Shown here piece by piece: positions 1 to 5,626 of a stretch of 5,661 bases of DNA (positions within the stretch are counted from its first letter, which is position 1; each line of letters begins with the position of its first letter). The notes below the pieces were generated by a model that saw only the letters and a program-made list of their open reading frames with translations, was not told where the DNA came from and did no database searches. Source of the stretch: CALKKN01 sp041571375. GTDB taxonomy: Bacteria > Pseudomonadota > Gammaproteobacteria > Xanthomonadales > SZUA-36. The stretch covers positions 1 through 5,661 of the forward strand of contig JBFFUJ010000171.1 in assembly GCA_041571375.1 (NCBI GenBank). Direction: 5' to 3'. Position numbers and translations under genes: made by a program.

Positions 1-95
1 ACCATGTGCGGGTAGACGACCACGTCGCGCAGGGACAGGACCGGCGTCGGTTGGGTGGTCAGGGGCGGCATGTTCGGGGTTCGGGTTTCGGGCAT
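1..95 (-). CDS. lon: Lon ATP-dependent protease, N-terminal fragment (cut by window edge)
   Basis: Only the first 31 codons are inside the window. The translation begins MPETRTPNMPPL and runs into VLSLRDVVVYPHMV, which matches the conserved start of the Lon substrate-binding (LAN) domain, where families typically read LPLRDVVVFPHMV. Lon is a cytosolic AAA+ serine protease that degrades misfolded and specific regulatory proteins. The ATG at 95 is chosen because a strong ribosome binding site (GGAGAGGA) lies 4-5 nt upstream; the in-frame ATG at 71 has none. The extension of about 18 residues before the conserved core is Pro/Thr-rich and unremarkable. Position after clpX is the standard gammaproteobacterial order, although here another gene intervenes. 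ATPase and protease domains lie outside the window, so integrity cannot be judged. Confidence 0.93.
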   Translation of the reverse strand, partial: MPETRTPNMPPLTTQPTPVLSLRDVVVYPHM

Positions 96-98
96 CGG

Positions 99-107
99 TT
101 CCTCTCC
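99..107 (-). promoter_or_regulatory. Ribosome binding site of lon
   Basis: The minus strand reads GGAGAGGAA, followed by CCG and the ATG at 95. This purine-rich anti-16S match fixes the lon start and argues against the internal ATG at 71. Confidence 0.8.
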
Positions 108-152
108 GGCGCCCCTTGTTCAGCCGGACTCGGCTCGGGGTGCCTTGCATTC

Positions 153-161
153 ATCATAGCA
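153..161 (-). promoter_or_regulatory. Candidate extended -10 promoter for lon
   Basis: The minus strand reads TGCTATGAT: an extended -10 TGn followed by TATGAT, five of six matches to TATAAT. No good -35 is visible at 17 nt, which is tolerated by extended -10 promoters. Transcription would start near 146, giving a leader of about 50 nt that can fold a small hairpin (AGCCG/CGGCT, 122-135). This would be a housekeeping promoter alongside the heat-shock candidate upstream. It is called from motif match alone. Confidence 0.45.
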
Positions 162-204
162 GCGTGGCGGACGGGGCAACGACGCCTCAGGTCAGCTACC
201 CGAG

Positions 205-232
205 ATATTGGCGCGCATGTGAAAAAATCAAG
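205..232 (-). promoter_or_regulatory. Candidate sigma32 (heat-shock) promoter for lon
   Basis: The minus strand shows CTTGAT at 232-227, then 14 nt, then GCCAATAT at 212-205. The sigma32 consensus is CTTGAA, 13-15 nt, CCCCATnT, so this matches five of six and six of eight positions with ideal spacing. Lon is a heat-shock gene in Enterobacteria, which makes the match plausible. Transcription would start near 198, about 100 nt upstream of the lon ATG. The -35 overlaps the run of T that ends the preceding gene's terminator. Confidence 0.55.
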
Positions 233-264
233 GTGACCGGCGGCGGCCACTGCCGCCGCCGGTC
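222..264 (-). terminator. Intrinsic terminator of the HAF-repeat gene
   Basis: A perfect 13-bp GC-rich stem (GACCGGCGGCGGC at 264-252 pairing with 247-235) closes a 4-nt loop (AGTG). It starts 7 nt after the TAA stop of the upstream gene. On the minus strand it is followed by ACCTTGA and then six T (227-222). The U-tract is seven bases from the stem base, farther than ideal, but the stem is very stable. There is no T-run on the plus-strand side, so it should act in one direction only. Confidence 0.75.
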
Positions 265-271
265 CCTAGCG

Positions 272-1921
272 TTACTCGGACGCTTGTGTCGGCTGAAACT
301 CGCAATTCGGAATCTGATCGCTCGCCAGCCGCTGGATCGGCACACTGCCCTGCCGCCCGATCGACGGAATTTCGTAGGTCACTGTGCCCTGCAGACAGTT
401 GGTAAATTCAACCGTCATCGTTCCGTCCGGGGTCCGCGTGGGCGGCGGCTGCCCGGCGTCGAAAGCCCCACCCTCGGTCAGCGTGATCTCGAGTTCGGCA
501 CGATTGTCGGAGAATGGACCCTGGGCCGTCACCCAGTGGAGGCCGGAACCGTTTCCACCGCCGTCGGCGTAGGTAAACCAGCCGACGAACATCGTCTGGA
601 TGTTGTCCCAGACGTGGATGAAGAAGCCCTGGCCGTCGGTGTCGGGGTTGTACCACGCGTCGCTGATGCCGGTGTTGATCTGGAAGGGCAGCGGCTCGGT
701 CAGGCTCCAGACAACGCTTGAGTTACGACCCCACGATTCGAACTCCGAGCTGCCGACCACGACGCCGCTGCGGTTGATTTCGTAGGCATTCGCCAGCGTA
801 TAGAAATTTCCTCCGAGCGTCTCCAGGCGCTTTACCGCACCGTAACCGCCATCGGCTTCGGGCAGCCAGACAACCACACGCGGGATGCCGCCCTGGAAAT
901 TCGTAAACCCCCAGCCAACGATCACGGATTGCCCGTCAATCTCCGCCACGGCATTGGTCCCGCCGTTAACGCCGTCGAGGGACTCCAGGTCGTGCAGGGT
1001 CCACTGACCTTCCTCCATCACCCAGTAAACCGGCAGATCCATGAAGTCACAGCCCCACTCGGGCTCGCAAGGCTCGGCCCGGTTGCCGACGATCACGGAA
1101 CCGCTGTGGTTGATGTCAGTGACCCGCACGCCCGTCCCCAGCTGGGCCACTTCGCCGCCATTGTCCGCGGTCCATACCCAGGCCGTGTTGGCTGCTGTGT
1201 CCCAGTCGTATCTCTCGGTGTTGCCTATCACGAGGCTGCCATCTGCGACCGTGGCGACCGCCATGCCCTCCCCGATATCCTCCGGATCCGACCAGCCTGT
1301 TCCATCACGCATCCAGCGCGCTGCCCGATAAGTGAAGCCGGATTCCCAGTCGCCGCTGACCGTGCCACCCACGATGTGCCCGCCCTCCGCGCTGACGACC
1401 GCATTCGAAATGGCGCTCGCCTCGGGGGGTATCGATAGCCTCGCGGGCTGCCCGCCGTAGTCCAGGACCCACCATATGGGGTCACCCCATTCGTCCTCGG
1501 GGTTGTTGAGGTCGTAGGTGATGGTCGGTGGTTTGGAGGGATCTGCGCTGATGCTACGGGCCTCCCCCGTTTTGAAGTCTCCCTCCGGAAGCGACAGCGC
1601 GGACCAATGACCGTCGTGCCACATATGCGGCAGCCAATTGTACCAGCGGGCATCGGTCGGGCAATTGGCCCAGCCCACCGCGATAAGCCCATCGGCGTAT
1701 GGAGCACCGTTTATGCTGTTAAGTCCCGCCATGTCGCACCCGGGCGGCTTTCCCAGCGCTTTCGGAAAGATGCCCGCCGAGTCGTCTCCGGCAGCGGCCG
1801 CCATAGGAGGGATCGTAAGTGAAATGAAAACCAGAAAGGATAAGACCGCGAGCCGGAACCCGTTACCTGACGGTCTCAATCCGTTTCCACCCTTTGCAGA
1901 AAAGACCGCGATGGCATCCAT
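272..1921 (-). CDS. Secreted HAF-repeat protein with C-terminal WYNP/GQGF domain, function unknown
   Basis: Encodes 549 residues from the ATG at 1921, chosen because GGAGGAGGG lies just upstream; a TTG start at 1951 would add ten residues but has no such site. Residues 24-44 form a hydrophobic Sec signal segment ending in AAAA, with likely cleavage around 44/45, so the product is exported. Residues about 76-406 contain roughly six divergent repeats of the type A-x-x-I-(N/D)-x-x-G-x-x-V-G followed by a W near the end (for example DINHSGSVIVGN, EINRSGVVVGSS, with VYW, VVW, VWTW-like ends). This resembles the extracellular HAF repeat family, probably a beta-propeller. Residues about 416-549 form a separate domain with SDAWYNPDTDGQGFF, FVGWFTYADGG, TAQGPF and a closing Cys. 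I recall similar C-terminal domains on secreted proteins of Wenzhouxiangella-like bacteria. Six cysteines (62, 87, 285, 291, 509, 540) could form disulfides in the periplasm or outside. No protease, lipase or other catalytic motif was recognised. It lies between clpX and lon with its own terminator, so it is probably an independent unit, not a Clp/Lon partner. Confidence 0.88.
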   Translation of the reverse strand: MDAIAVFSAKGGNGLRPSGNGFRLAVLSFLVFISLTIPPMAAAAGDDSAGIFPKALGKPPGCDMAGLNSINGAPYADGLIAVGWANCPTDARWYNWLPHMWHDGHWSALSLPEGDFKTGEARSISADPSKPPTITYDLNNPEDEWGDPIWWVLDYGGQPARLSIPPEASAISNAVVSAEGGHIVGGTVSGDWESGFTYRAARWMRDGTGWSDPEDIGEGMAVATVADGSLVIGNTERYDWDTAANTAWVWTADNGGEVAQLGTGVRVTDINHSGSVIVGNRAEPCEPEWGCDFMDLPVYWVMEEGQWTLHDLESLDGVNGGTNAVAEIDGQSVIVGWGFTNFQGGIPRVVVWLPEADGGYGAVKRLETLGGNFYTLANAYEINRSGVVVGSSEFESWGRNSSVVWSLTEPLPFQINTGISDAWYNPDTDGQGFFIHVWDNIQTMFVGWFTYADGGGNGSGLHWVTAQGPFSDNRAELEITLTEGGAFDAGQPPPTRTPDGTMTVEFTNCLQGTVTYEIPSIGRQGSVPIQRLASDQIPNCEFQPTQASE

Positions 1922-1925
1922 CACA

Positions 1926-1934
1926 CCCTCCTCC
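1926..1934 (-). promoter_or_regulatory. Ribosome binding site of the HAF-repeat gene
   Basis: The minus strand reads GGAGGAGGG followed by TGTG and ATG at 1921. It is a near-perfect anti-16S match, and because it lies inside the longer TTG-started frame it decides the start at 1921. Confidence 0.8.
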
Positions 1935-2053
1935 GGGCTTTCCGGGATCAATATGACCGCGTTCTACACTCCCCCCCAGGCCGGCCGACGCGTTGAGCCG
2001 ACCATGAGGCGAATCGTACGCCCAATTGGTTTTTCTGTATAGATATCAGACAA

Positions 2054-2075
2054 TTGATGCCGATTCAGGCATCAA
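2054..2075 (-). repeat. Inverted repeat downstream of clpX (possible weak terminator or operator)
   Basis: The minus strand reads TTGATGCC, six loop bases, then GGCATCAA: a perfect 8-bp stem. It lies 37 nt beyond the clpX stop and is followed by TTGTCTGAT, a poor U-tract. It could weakly terminate the tig-clpP-clpX transcript, or serve as a dyad operator for the next gene. The sequence alone does not decide. Confidence 0.5.
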
Positions 2076-2105
2076 CTAAGCGCTGCGAACGTTCTGGCGC
2101 CGAGA

Positions 2106-2126
2106 GGCGGTTCAGTCCGAACCGCC
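2106..2126 (-). repeat. Hairpin spanning the clpX stop codon
   Basis: GGCGGTTC at 2126-2119 pairs perfectly with GAACCGCC at 2113-2106 around a 5-nt loop; the TGA stop (2114-2112) lies across the loop/stem junction. No T-run follows (next bases TCTCGG), so it is not a classic intrinsic terminator. It may protect the 3' end of the mRNA or act together with the second inverted repeat at 2054-2075. Confidence 0.5.
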
Positions 2127-3386
2127 GGCGGCTGCCTGTTGCTGGCTCTCGTACAGGATGTAGGGCTCGGCCTCGCCCTCGATCACGGTCTCGTCGACCA
2201 CGACCTTGGAGACGTCGTCCAGGGACGGCAGCTCGTACATGCTGTTGAGCAGCACGCCTTCCAGTATGGTGCGCAGCCCGCGGGCACCGGTCTTGCGTTT
2301 CATCGCCTTCCTGGCAATGGCGGCCAGGGCGTCCTCGCGCACCTCGAGTTCGGCTCCTTCCATGGCGAACAGCGCCCTGTACTGCTTGATCAGGGCGTTC
2401 TTGGGCTCGACCAGGATGCGCACCAGGGCCTCCTCGTCCAGTTCCTCGAGCGTGGCCACGACCGGCAGACGACCGACGAATTCGGGAATCAGGCCGTACT
2501 TGACCAGGTCTTCCGGCTCGACATCCATCAATACTTCACCGATGTTCCCACCGGTGTCCTTGCTCTTGACCTCGGCGGCGAAGCCGATGCCCGCCCTGGA
2601 AGAGCGCGCCTGGATGACCTTCTCCAGTCCGGCGAAGGCACCGCCGCAGATGAACAGGATTTGCGCCGTGTTGACCTGCAGGAACTCCTGCTGCGGGTGC
2701 TTGCGCCCGCCCTGCGGCGGGACCGATGCAACCGTGCCCTCGATCAGCTTCAGCAGTGCCTGCTGCACGCCCTCTCCCGAGACATCGCGCGTGATCGAAG
2801 GGTTCTCCGCCTTGCGCGAAACCTTGTCGATCTCGTCGATGTAGACAATGCCGGTCTGGGCTTTCTCGACGTCGTAGTCGCACTTCTGGAGCAGCTTCTG
2901 GATGATGTTCTCGACGTCCTCGCCGACGTAACCTGCTTCCGTCAGCGTGGTCGCATCGGCGATCGTGAACGGCACGTTCAGCATGCGCGCCAGGGTCTCC
3001 GCCAGCAGCGTCTTGCCCGACCCGGTCGGACCGATCAACAGGATGTTGCTCTTGGTGAGCTCGACCTCGTCACCGTTGCGCTGCGGCTCGAGCCGCTTGT
3101 AGTGGTTGTAGACGGCGACGGAGAGGACTTTTTTGGCGTGCTCCTGGCCGATCACGAACTCGTCGAGGAAACGATGGATCTCCTGCGGCTTGGGCAGCTT
3201 CTCACGATCCCGCGCACCGTGGTCCTCGAGCTCCTCGCGGATGATGTCGTTGCACAGCTCGACGCATTCGTCGCAGATGTAGACGCTGGGGCCGGCGATC
3301 AGCTTTCTGACTTCGTGCTGGCTCTTGCCGCAGAAGGAGCAGTACAGGATTTTTCCGTCTGTGCCTTTGTTCTCTTGATCAGCCAT
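2112..3386 (-). CDS. clpX: ATP-dependent Clp protease ATP-binding subunit ClpX
   Basis: Encodes 424 residues, the usual length for ClpX. ClpX is a cytosolic AAA+ hexamer that unfolds tagged substrates (for example ssrA-tagged proteins) and threads them into ClpP. The N-terminal zinc-binding domain has C16, C19, C38 and C41. Walker A is GPTGSGKT (119-126), the pore-1 loop GYVGED (152-157), and Walker B ends VYIDE with D184/E185. The pore-2 region ENPSITRDVSGEG, RKH (228-230) and the ClpP-docking IGF loop (267-269) are all intact. The arginine finger lies in PEFVGR (R306) and sensor 2 in GARGLR (R369). The ATG at 3386 follows an imperfect purine-rich AAGTAGAGAAG. It is 52 nt downstream of clpP in an AT-rich gap without a terminator, so the two are probably cotranscribed. 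Nothing is missing or unusual in the enzyme. Confidence 0.98.
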   Translation of the reverse strand: MADQENKGTDGKILYCSFCGKSQHEVRKLIAGPSVYICDECVELCNDIIREELEDHGARDREKLPKPQEIHRFLDEFVIGQEHAKKVLSVAVYNHYKRLEPQRNGDEVELTKSNILLIGPTGSGKTLLAETLARMLNVPFTIADATTLTEAGYVGEDVENIIQKLLQKCDYDVEKAQTGIVYIDEIDKVSRKAENPSITRDVSGEGVQQALLKLIEGTVASVPPQGGRKHPQQEFLQVNTAQILFICGGAFAGLEKVIQARSSRAGIGFAAEVKSKDTGGNIGEVLMDVEPEDLVKYGLIPEFVGRLPVVATLEELDEEALVRILVEPKNALIKQYRALFAMEGAELEVREDALAAIARKAMKRKTGARGLRTILEGVLLNSMYELPSLDDVSKVVVDETVIEGEAEPYILYESQQQAAAGGSD

Positions 3387-3438
3387 CTTCTCTACTTAAT
3401 CTGTTTTTTCCCTTTAATTCAATATCGCTGTGAAAATA

Positions 3439-4110
3439 CTACCTTTTTTCTTTTGCCGAGTCGACCGCCCGGTTTTCCATCACCTTGTCGACCAGTCCGT
3501 AGTCCAGGGCCTGCCGCGGGTCCATGAAATAGTCGCGCTCGGTGTCCCCGCCGATCTGGTCCACAGTCTGCCCGGTGTGCGCGGCCAGGATCTCGTTCAG
3601 CTGTGCGCGCAACTTGAGGATTTCGCGGGCGTGGATGTCGATGTCGGTCGCCTGCCCCTGGAAGCCGCCGAGCGGTTGATGGATCATCACGCGCGAGTGG
3701 GGCAGACAATAACGCTTGCCCTTGGCGCCAGCGGCCAGCAGCACGGCGCCCATGCTCGCCGCCTGCCCGACGCACATCGTGCTGACGTCGCAGCGGATGA
3801 ACTGCATGGTGTCGTAAATGGCCAGGCCCGCACTGACGATACCGCCCGGGCTGTTGATATACAGGTTGATGTCCTTGTCCGGATTCTCGGACTCGAGGAA
3901 CAGCAGCTGGGCCACCACCAGGTTGGCCATGTGGTCCTCGACCGGCCCGACCACGAACACCACCCGGTCCTTCAGCAGACGGGAGTAGATGTCGTAGGCG
4001 CGCTCGCCGCGCGAGGTCTGCTCGACCACCATGGGCACCAGGTTCAGCCCCCGGGGCTCGAAAGGCACCCCCGCCCCCTGAAATTCCACGTCCTTGAACC
4101 TTTCTCTCAT
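3439..4110 (-). CDS. clpP: ATP-dependent Clp protease proteolytic subunit ClpP
   Basis: Encodes 223 residues from the ATG at 4110, where GGAG sits 6 nt upstream; a TTG at 4146 could extend it by twelve residues but is less likely. ClpP is the serine peptidase of the ClpXP/ClpAP complex, forming a 14-subunit chamber in the cytosol. The catalytic triad is visible: S119 in GQAASMGA, H144 in MIHQP and D193 in ERDYF. Other family signatures are YINSPGG (84-90), the oxyanion region, and QPLGGFQGQATDI. The conserved mature start LVPMVVEQTSRGER begins at residue 24, so the putative propeptide is about 22 residues, longer than the 14 of E. coli, and the Met before the E. coli cleavage site is not conserved here. 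The C-terminal tail is short and basic (SAKEKR). It lies 43 nt after tig and 52 nt before clpX in one probable operon. Confidence 0.97.
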   Translation of the reverse strand: MRERFKDVEFQGAGVPFEPRGLNLVPMVVEQTSRGERAYDIYSRLLKDRVVFVVGPVEDHMANLVVAQLLFLESENPDKDINLYINSPGGIVSAGLAIYDTMQFIRCDVSTMCVGQAASMGAVLLAAGAKGKRYCLPHSRVMIHQPLGGFQGQATDIDIHAREILKLRAQLNEILAAHTGQTVDQIGGDTERDYFMDPRQALDYGLVDKVMENRAVDSAKEKR

Positions 4111-4116
4111 TCCTGA

Positions 4117-4120
4117 CTCC
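4117..4120 (-). promoter_or_regulatory. Ribosome binding site deciding the clpP start
   Basis: GGAG on the minus strand lies 6 nt before the ATG at 4110. It falls inside the longer TTG-started reading, which supports translation from 4110. Confidence 0.6.
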
Positions 4121-4153
4121 GTGGCCTGACCGCGTCCTGACCCCAAAACATCC

Positions 4154-5461
4154 TTACTGGCGGCCTGCCTGGGTGGCGCTGTTGATGACTTCCTGAAACT
4201 TCATGGCCTTGGGCGTCACTTTAGCGTTTTCCAGAACCCAGTCAACCACCTGTTCTTCCAGTACCGAACTTTCGACCTGCTCCATCAGCCGCTGGTTCCC
4301 GTAGTAGAGCTGCATGACTTCCGCCGGCTGCTCGTAGGTGTTGGCGATCGTCTCGATGGCCTCCCGCACGCGCGTCGCGTCGATGCGGATCTTGTTCTGC
4401 TGGGCCAGGCCGCCCATCAGCATGCCACCCTTGACCCGGGCGCGGGCACGATCCATCAGGGCATCCACGAGCGCCGGATCGGGCTCCTTGTCGGCCGCCT
4501 GGGTGAGCTGCGACGCCATTCCAACGGCCTCCCGCCGCACGATGCTCTCCGGCACCTCCAGGTCCGGACGCGCCTCGCGCAGCGCATCGATCAGCCGGGT
4601 CTTCAGCAGGCTGTTCACCGCCTGTTTCAGCTCACGCTGCAGGTTCTCGCGAATCTCATCCTGCAGCGTGTCGAGTTGCCCGTCCTCGACCCCGAAGCTC
4701 TTGACGAACTCCTCGTCCACCTCCGGTAACTCGGCCTCGGCCACCGAAACGACCTTGATCTCGGCCGTGGCCTGCTTGCCGGCCAGCTTCGGCTCCCGGA
4801 AATTGTCCGGGAACGTCAGCTCCGCCTCCTGGCTCTGCCCTATGTCGAGGGCCTGCACGATCTCCTCGAGGGCATCGAATCCCGATTCGCCGACGATCAG
4901 GGCCAGCCGCTGCTCGTCCTCCTCGGGGACCCTTTCGCCGTCCAGCGTGGCCGCGTATTCGATCAATACGCGGTTGCCCGGCTGCGCATTGCGCTCGACT
5001 TCGTTCCAGGCTTTGCGCTGCTCGCGCAAGGTCCGCAGCATTTCCTCGACGTCCTCGTCGGTGACCTCCGCCTCCGGGCGATCGATCGCGATCGTGCCAA
5101 TGTCGATAGGGTCGAGCTCCGGGTACACCTCGATCACGGCACTGAACTCGAGGTCGCCGGCCTCCAGCAGTTTCGGTTCCGCTTCCACCACGGGCGGTGC
5201 AGCCGGCCGCAGATCCTGTTCACGCAGCGCCTGCTGCAGGCTGCGCTGCATGGTCTCGTTGACCACGTCCAGGCGCACCTGCTTGCCGTAGCGCTGACGC
5301 ACCACGCTCAGCGGCACGCGGCCGGGCCGGAAGCCCTTGATGCGCACCGACTTGGTGAGCTCCTTCAGCTTGCTGTCGACCTTGTCCTGAATTTCCTCGC
5401 CCGGCACCTGAACGGTCAGGCGGCGTTCGAGGGCACCGGTGTTTTCTACGGAAACTTGCAT
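4154..5461 (-). CDS. tig: Trigger factor, ribosome-associated chaperone
   Basis: Encodes 435 residues, close to the 432 of E. coli. Trigger factor docks beside the ribosomal exit tunnel and shields nascent chains. The N-terminal ribosome-binding domain (1 to about 115) carries the signature IKGFRPGRVP with GFRPGRVP at 43-50. A linker leads to the FKBP-like domain at about 153-246 (PGNRVLIEYAATLDGERV to LAGKQATAEIKVVSVAEAELPEV). The remaining part to residue 435 is the helical chaperone arm domain, ending in the typical VLEEQVVDWVLENAKV segment. The FKBP domain is degenerate: where E. coli has IPGFEDGI, this protein has FDALEEIV, putting L198 in place of the catalytic-site Phe198, so prolyl isomerase activity may be weak or lost. 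The ATG at 5461 has only a weak upstream AAG-rich site, but translation matches the family from residue 1. It is first in the tig-clpP-clpX cluster. Confidence 0.97.
   Translation of the reverse strand: MQVSVENTGALERRLTVQVPGEEIQDKVDSKLKELTKSVRIKGFRPGRVPLSVVRQRYGKQVRLDVVNETMQRSLQQALREQDLRPAAPPVVEAEPKLLEAGDLEFSAVIEVYPELDPIDIGTIAIDRPEAEVTDEDVEEMLRTLREQRKAWNEVERNAQPGNRVLIEYAATLDGERVPEEDEQRLALIVGESGFDALEEIVQALDIGQSQEAELTFPDNFREPKLAGKQATAEIKVVSVAEAELPEVDEEFVKSFGVEDGQLDTLQDEIRENLQRELKQAVNSLLKTRLIDALREARPDLEVPESIVRREAVGMASQLTQAADKEPDPALVDALMDRARARVKGGMLMGGLAQQNKIRIDATRVREAIETIANTYEQPAEVMQLYYGNQRLMEQVESSVLEEQVVDWVLENAKVTPKAMKFQEVINSATQAGRQ
4218..4245 (-). promoter_or_regulatory. Candidate internal sigma70 promoter for clpP inside the end of tig
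   Basis: The minus strand has TTGACT (4245-4240, five of six to TTGACA), 16 nt, then TAAAGT (4223-4218, four of six to TATAAT). Transcription would start about 100 nt before clpP. It lies in conserved tig coding sequence (WVLENAKVTP), so the match could be coincidental. Confidence 0.25.
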
Positions 5462-5525
5462 AACGATGTCTTAAGCCTTTAAATCCGCGCCTGCGAAGGA
5501 AAGGTGACGCCTTGTGGAAAGCCAG
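5462..5525 (-). other. Leader between tRNA-Leu and tig
   Basis: These 64 nt contain no strong hairpin followed by T-run and no convincing -35/-10 pair. The only structure seen is AAGG/CCTT four-base pairing. Either tig is transcribed through from the tRNA operon, or its promoter lies within or upstream of the tRNA genes. Confidence 0.4.
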
Positions 5526-5611
<86 letters not shown>

Positions 5612-5626
5612 CGTGTCGGAAAAAAA

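Larger units (their letters stand above)
1922..2111 (-). other. Intergenic region between clpX and the HAF-repeat gene
   Basis: These 190 nt hold no gene. The part nearest clpX (about 2025-2085) is AT-richer than the surroundings and should contain the promoter of the downstream gene, but no -35/-10 pair stood out. It includes short palindromes CCAATTGG (2022-2029), GATATC (2042-2047) and CGTACG (2015-2020), an inverted repeat at 2054-2075, and a run of seven G on the minus strand (1977-1971). Confidence 0.6.

Noticed and set aside
116..721. 201-codon plus-strand frame over the end of the HAF gene and the lon upstream region
   Set aside because: It crosses the strong terminator hairpin and the opposite-strand gene, and its translation resembles no family. 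The lon promoter and terminator explain the region better.
1922..1951. TTG start adding ten residues to the secreted protein
   Set aside because: The GGAGGAGGG ribosome site falls inside this extension and points to the ATG at 1921, which also gives a more normal signal peptide.
1922..2111. Mobile element or attachment site at the HAF insertion point
   Set aside because: I found no transposase, integrase, terminal inverted repeats or target-site duplication flanking the gene; only short local palindromes are present.
3387..3438. Promoter for clpX in the clpP-clpX gap
   Set aside because: TTGAAT with a 17-nt spacer and TTAAGT is present, but the -10 matches only three of six positions, so I do not call it.
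2139..3527. 462-codon open frame on the plus strand opposite clpX
   Set aside because: It lies antisense over the intact clpX gene, has no recognisable domain and a composition (Leu/Asp/Val/Arg-rich) expected from the reverse of a GC-rich gene. It is a shadow frame.
4111..4146. TTG start adding twelve residues to ClpP
   Set aside because: The extension is in the tig-clpP spacer, does not resemble ClpP, and the GGAG site favours the ATG at 4110.
4338..5291. 317-codon open frame on the plus strand opposite tig
   Set aside because: Extremely Ser/Arg-rich translation, antisense to an intact tig, with no ribosome site or domain. It is a codon-bias shadow.
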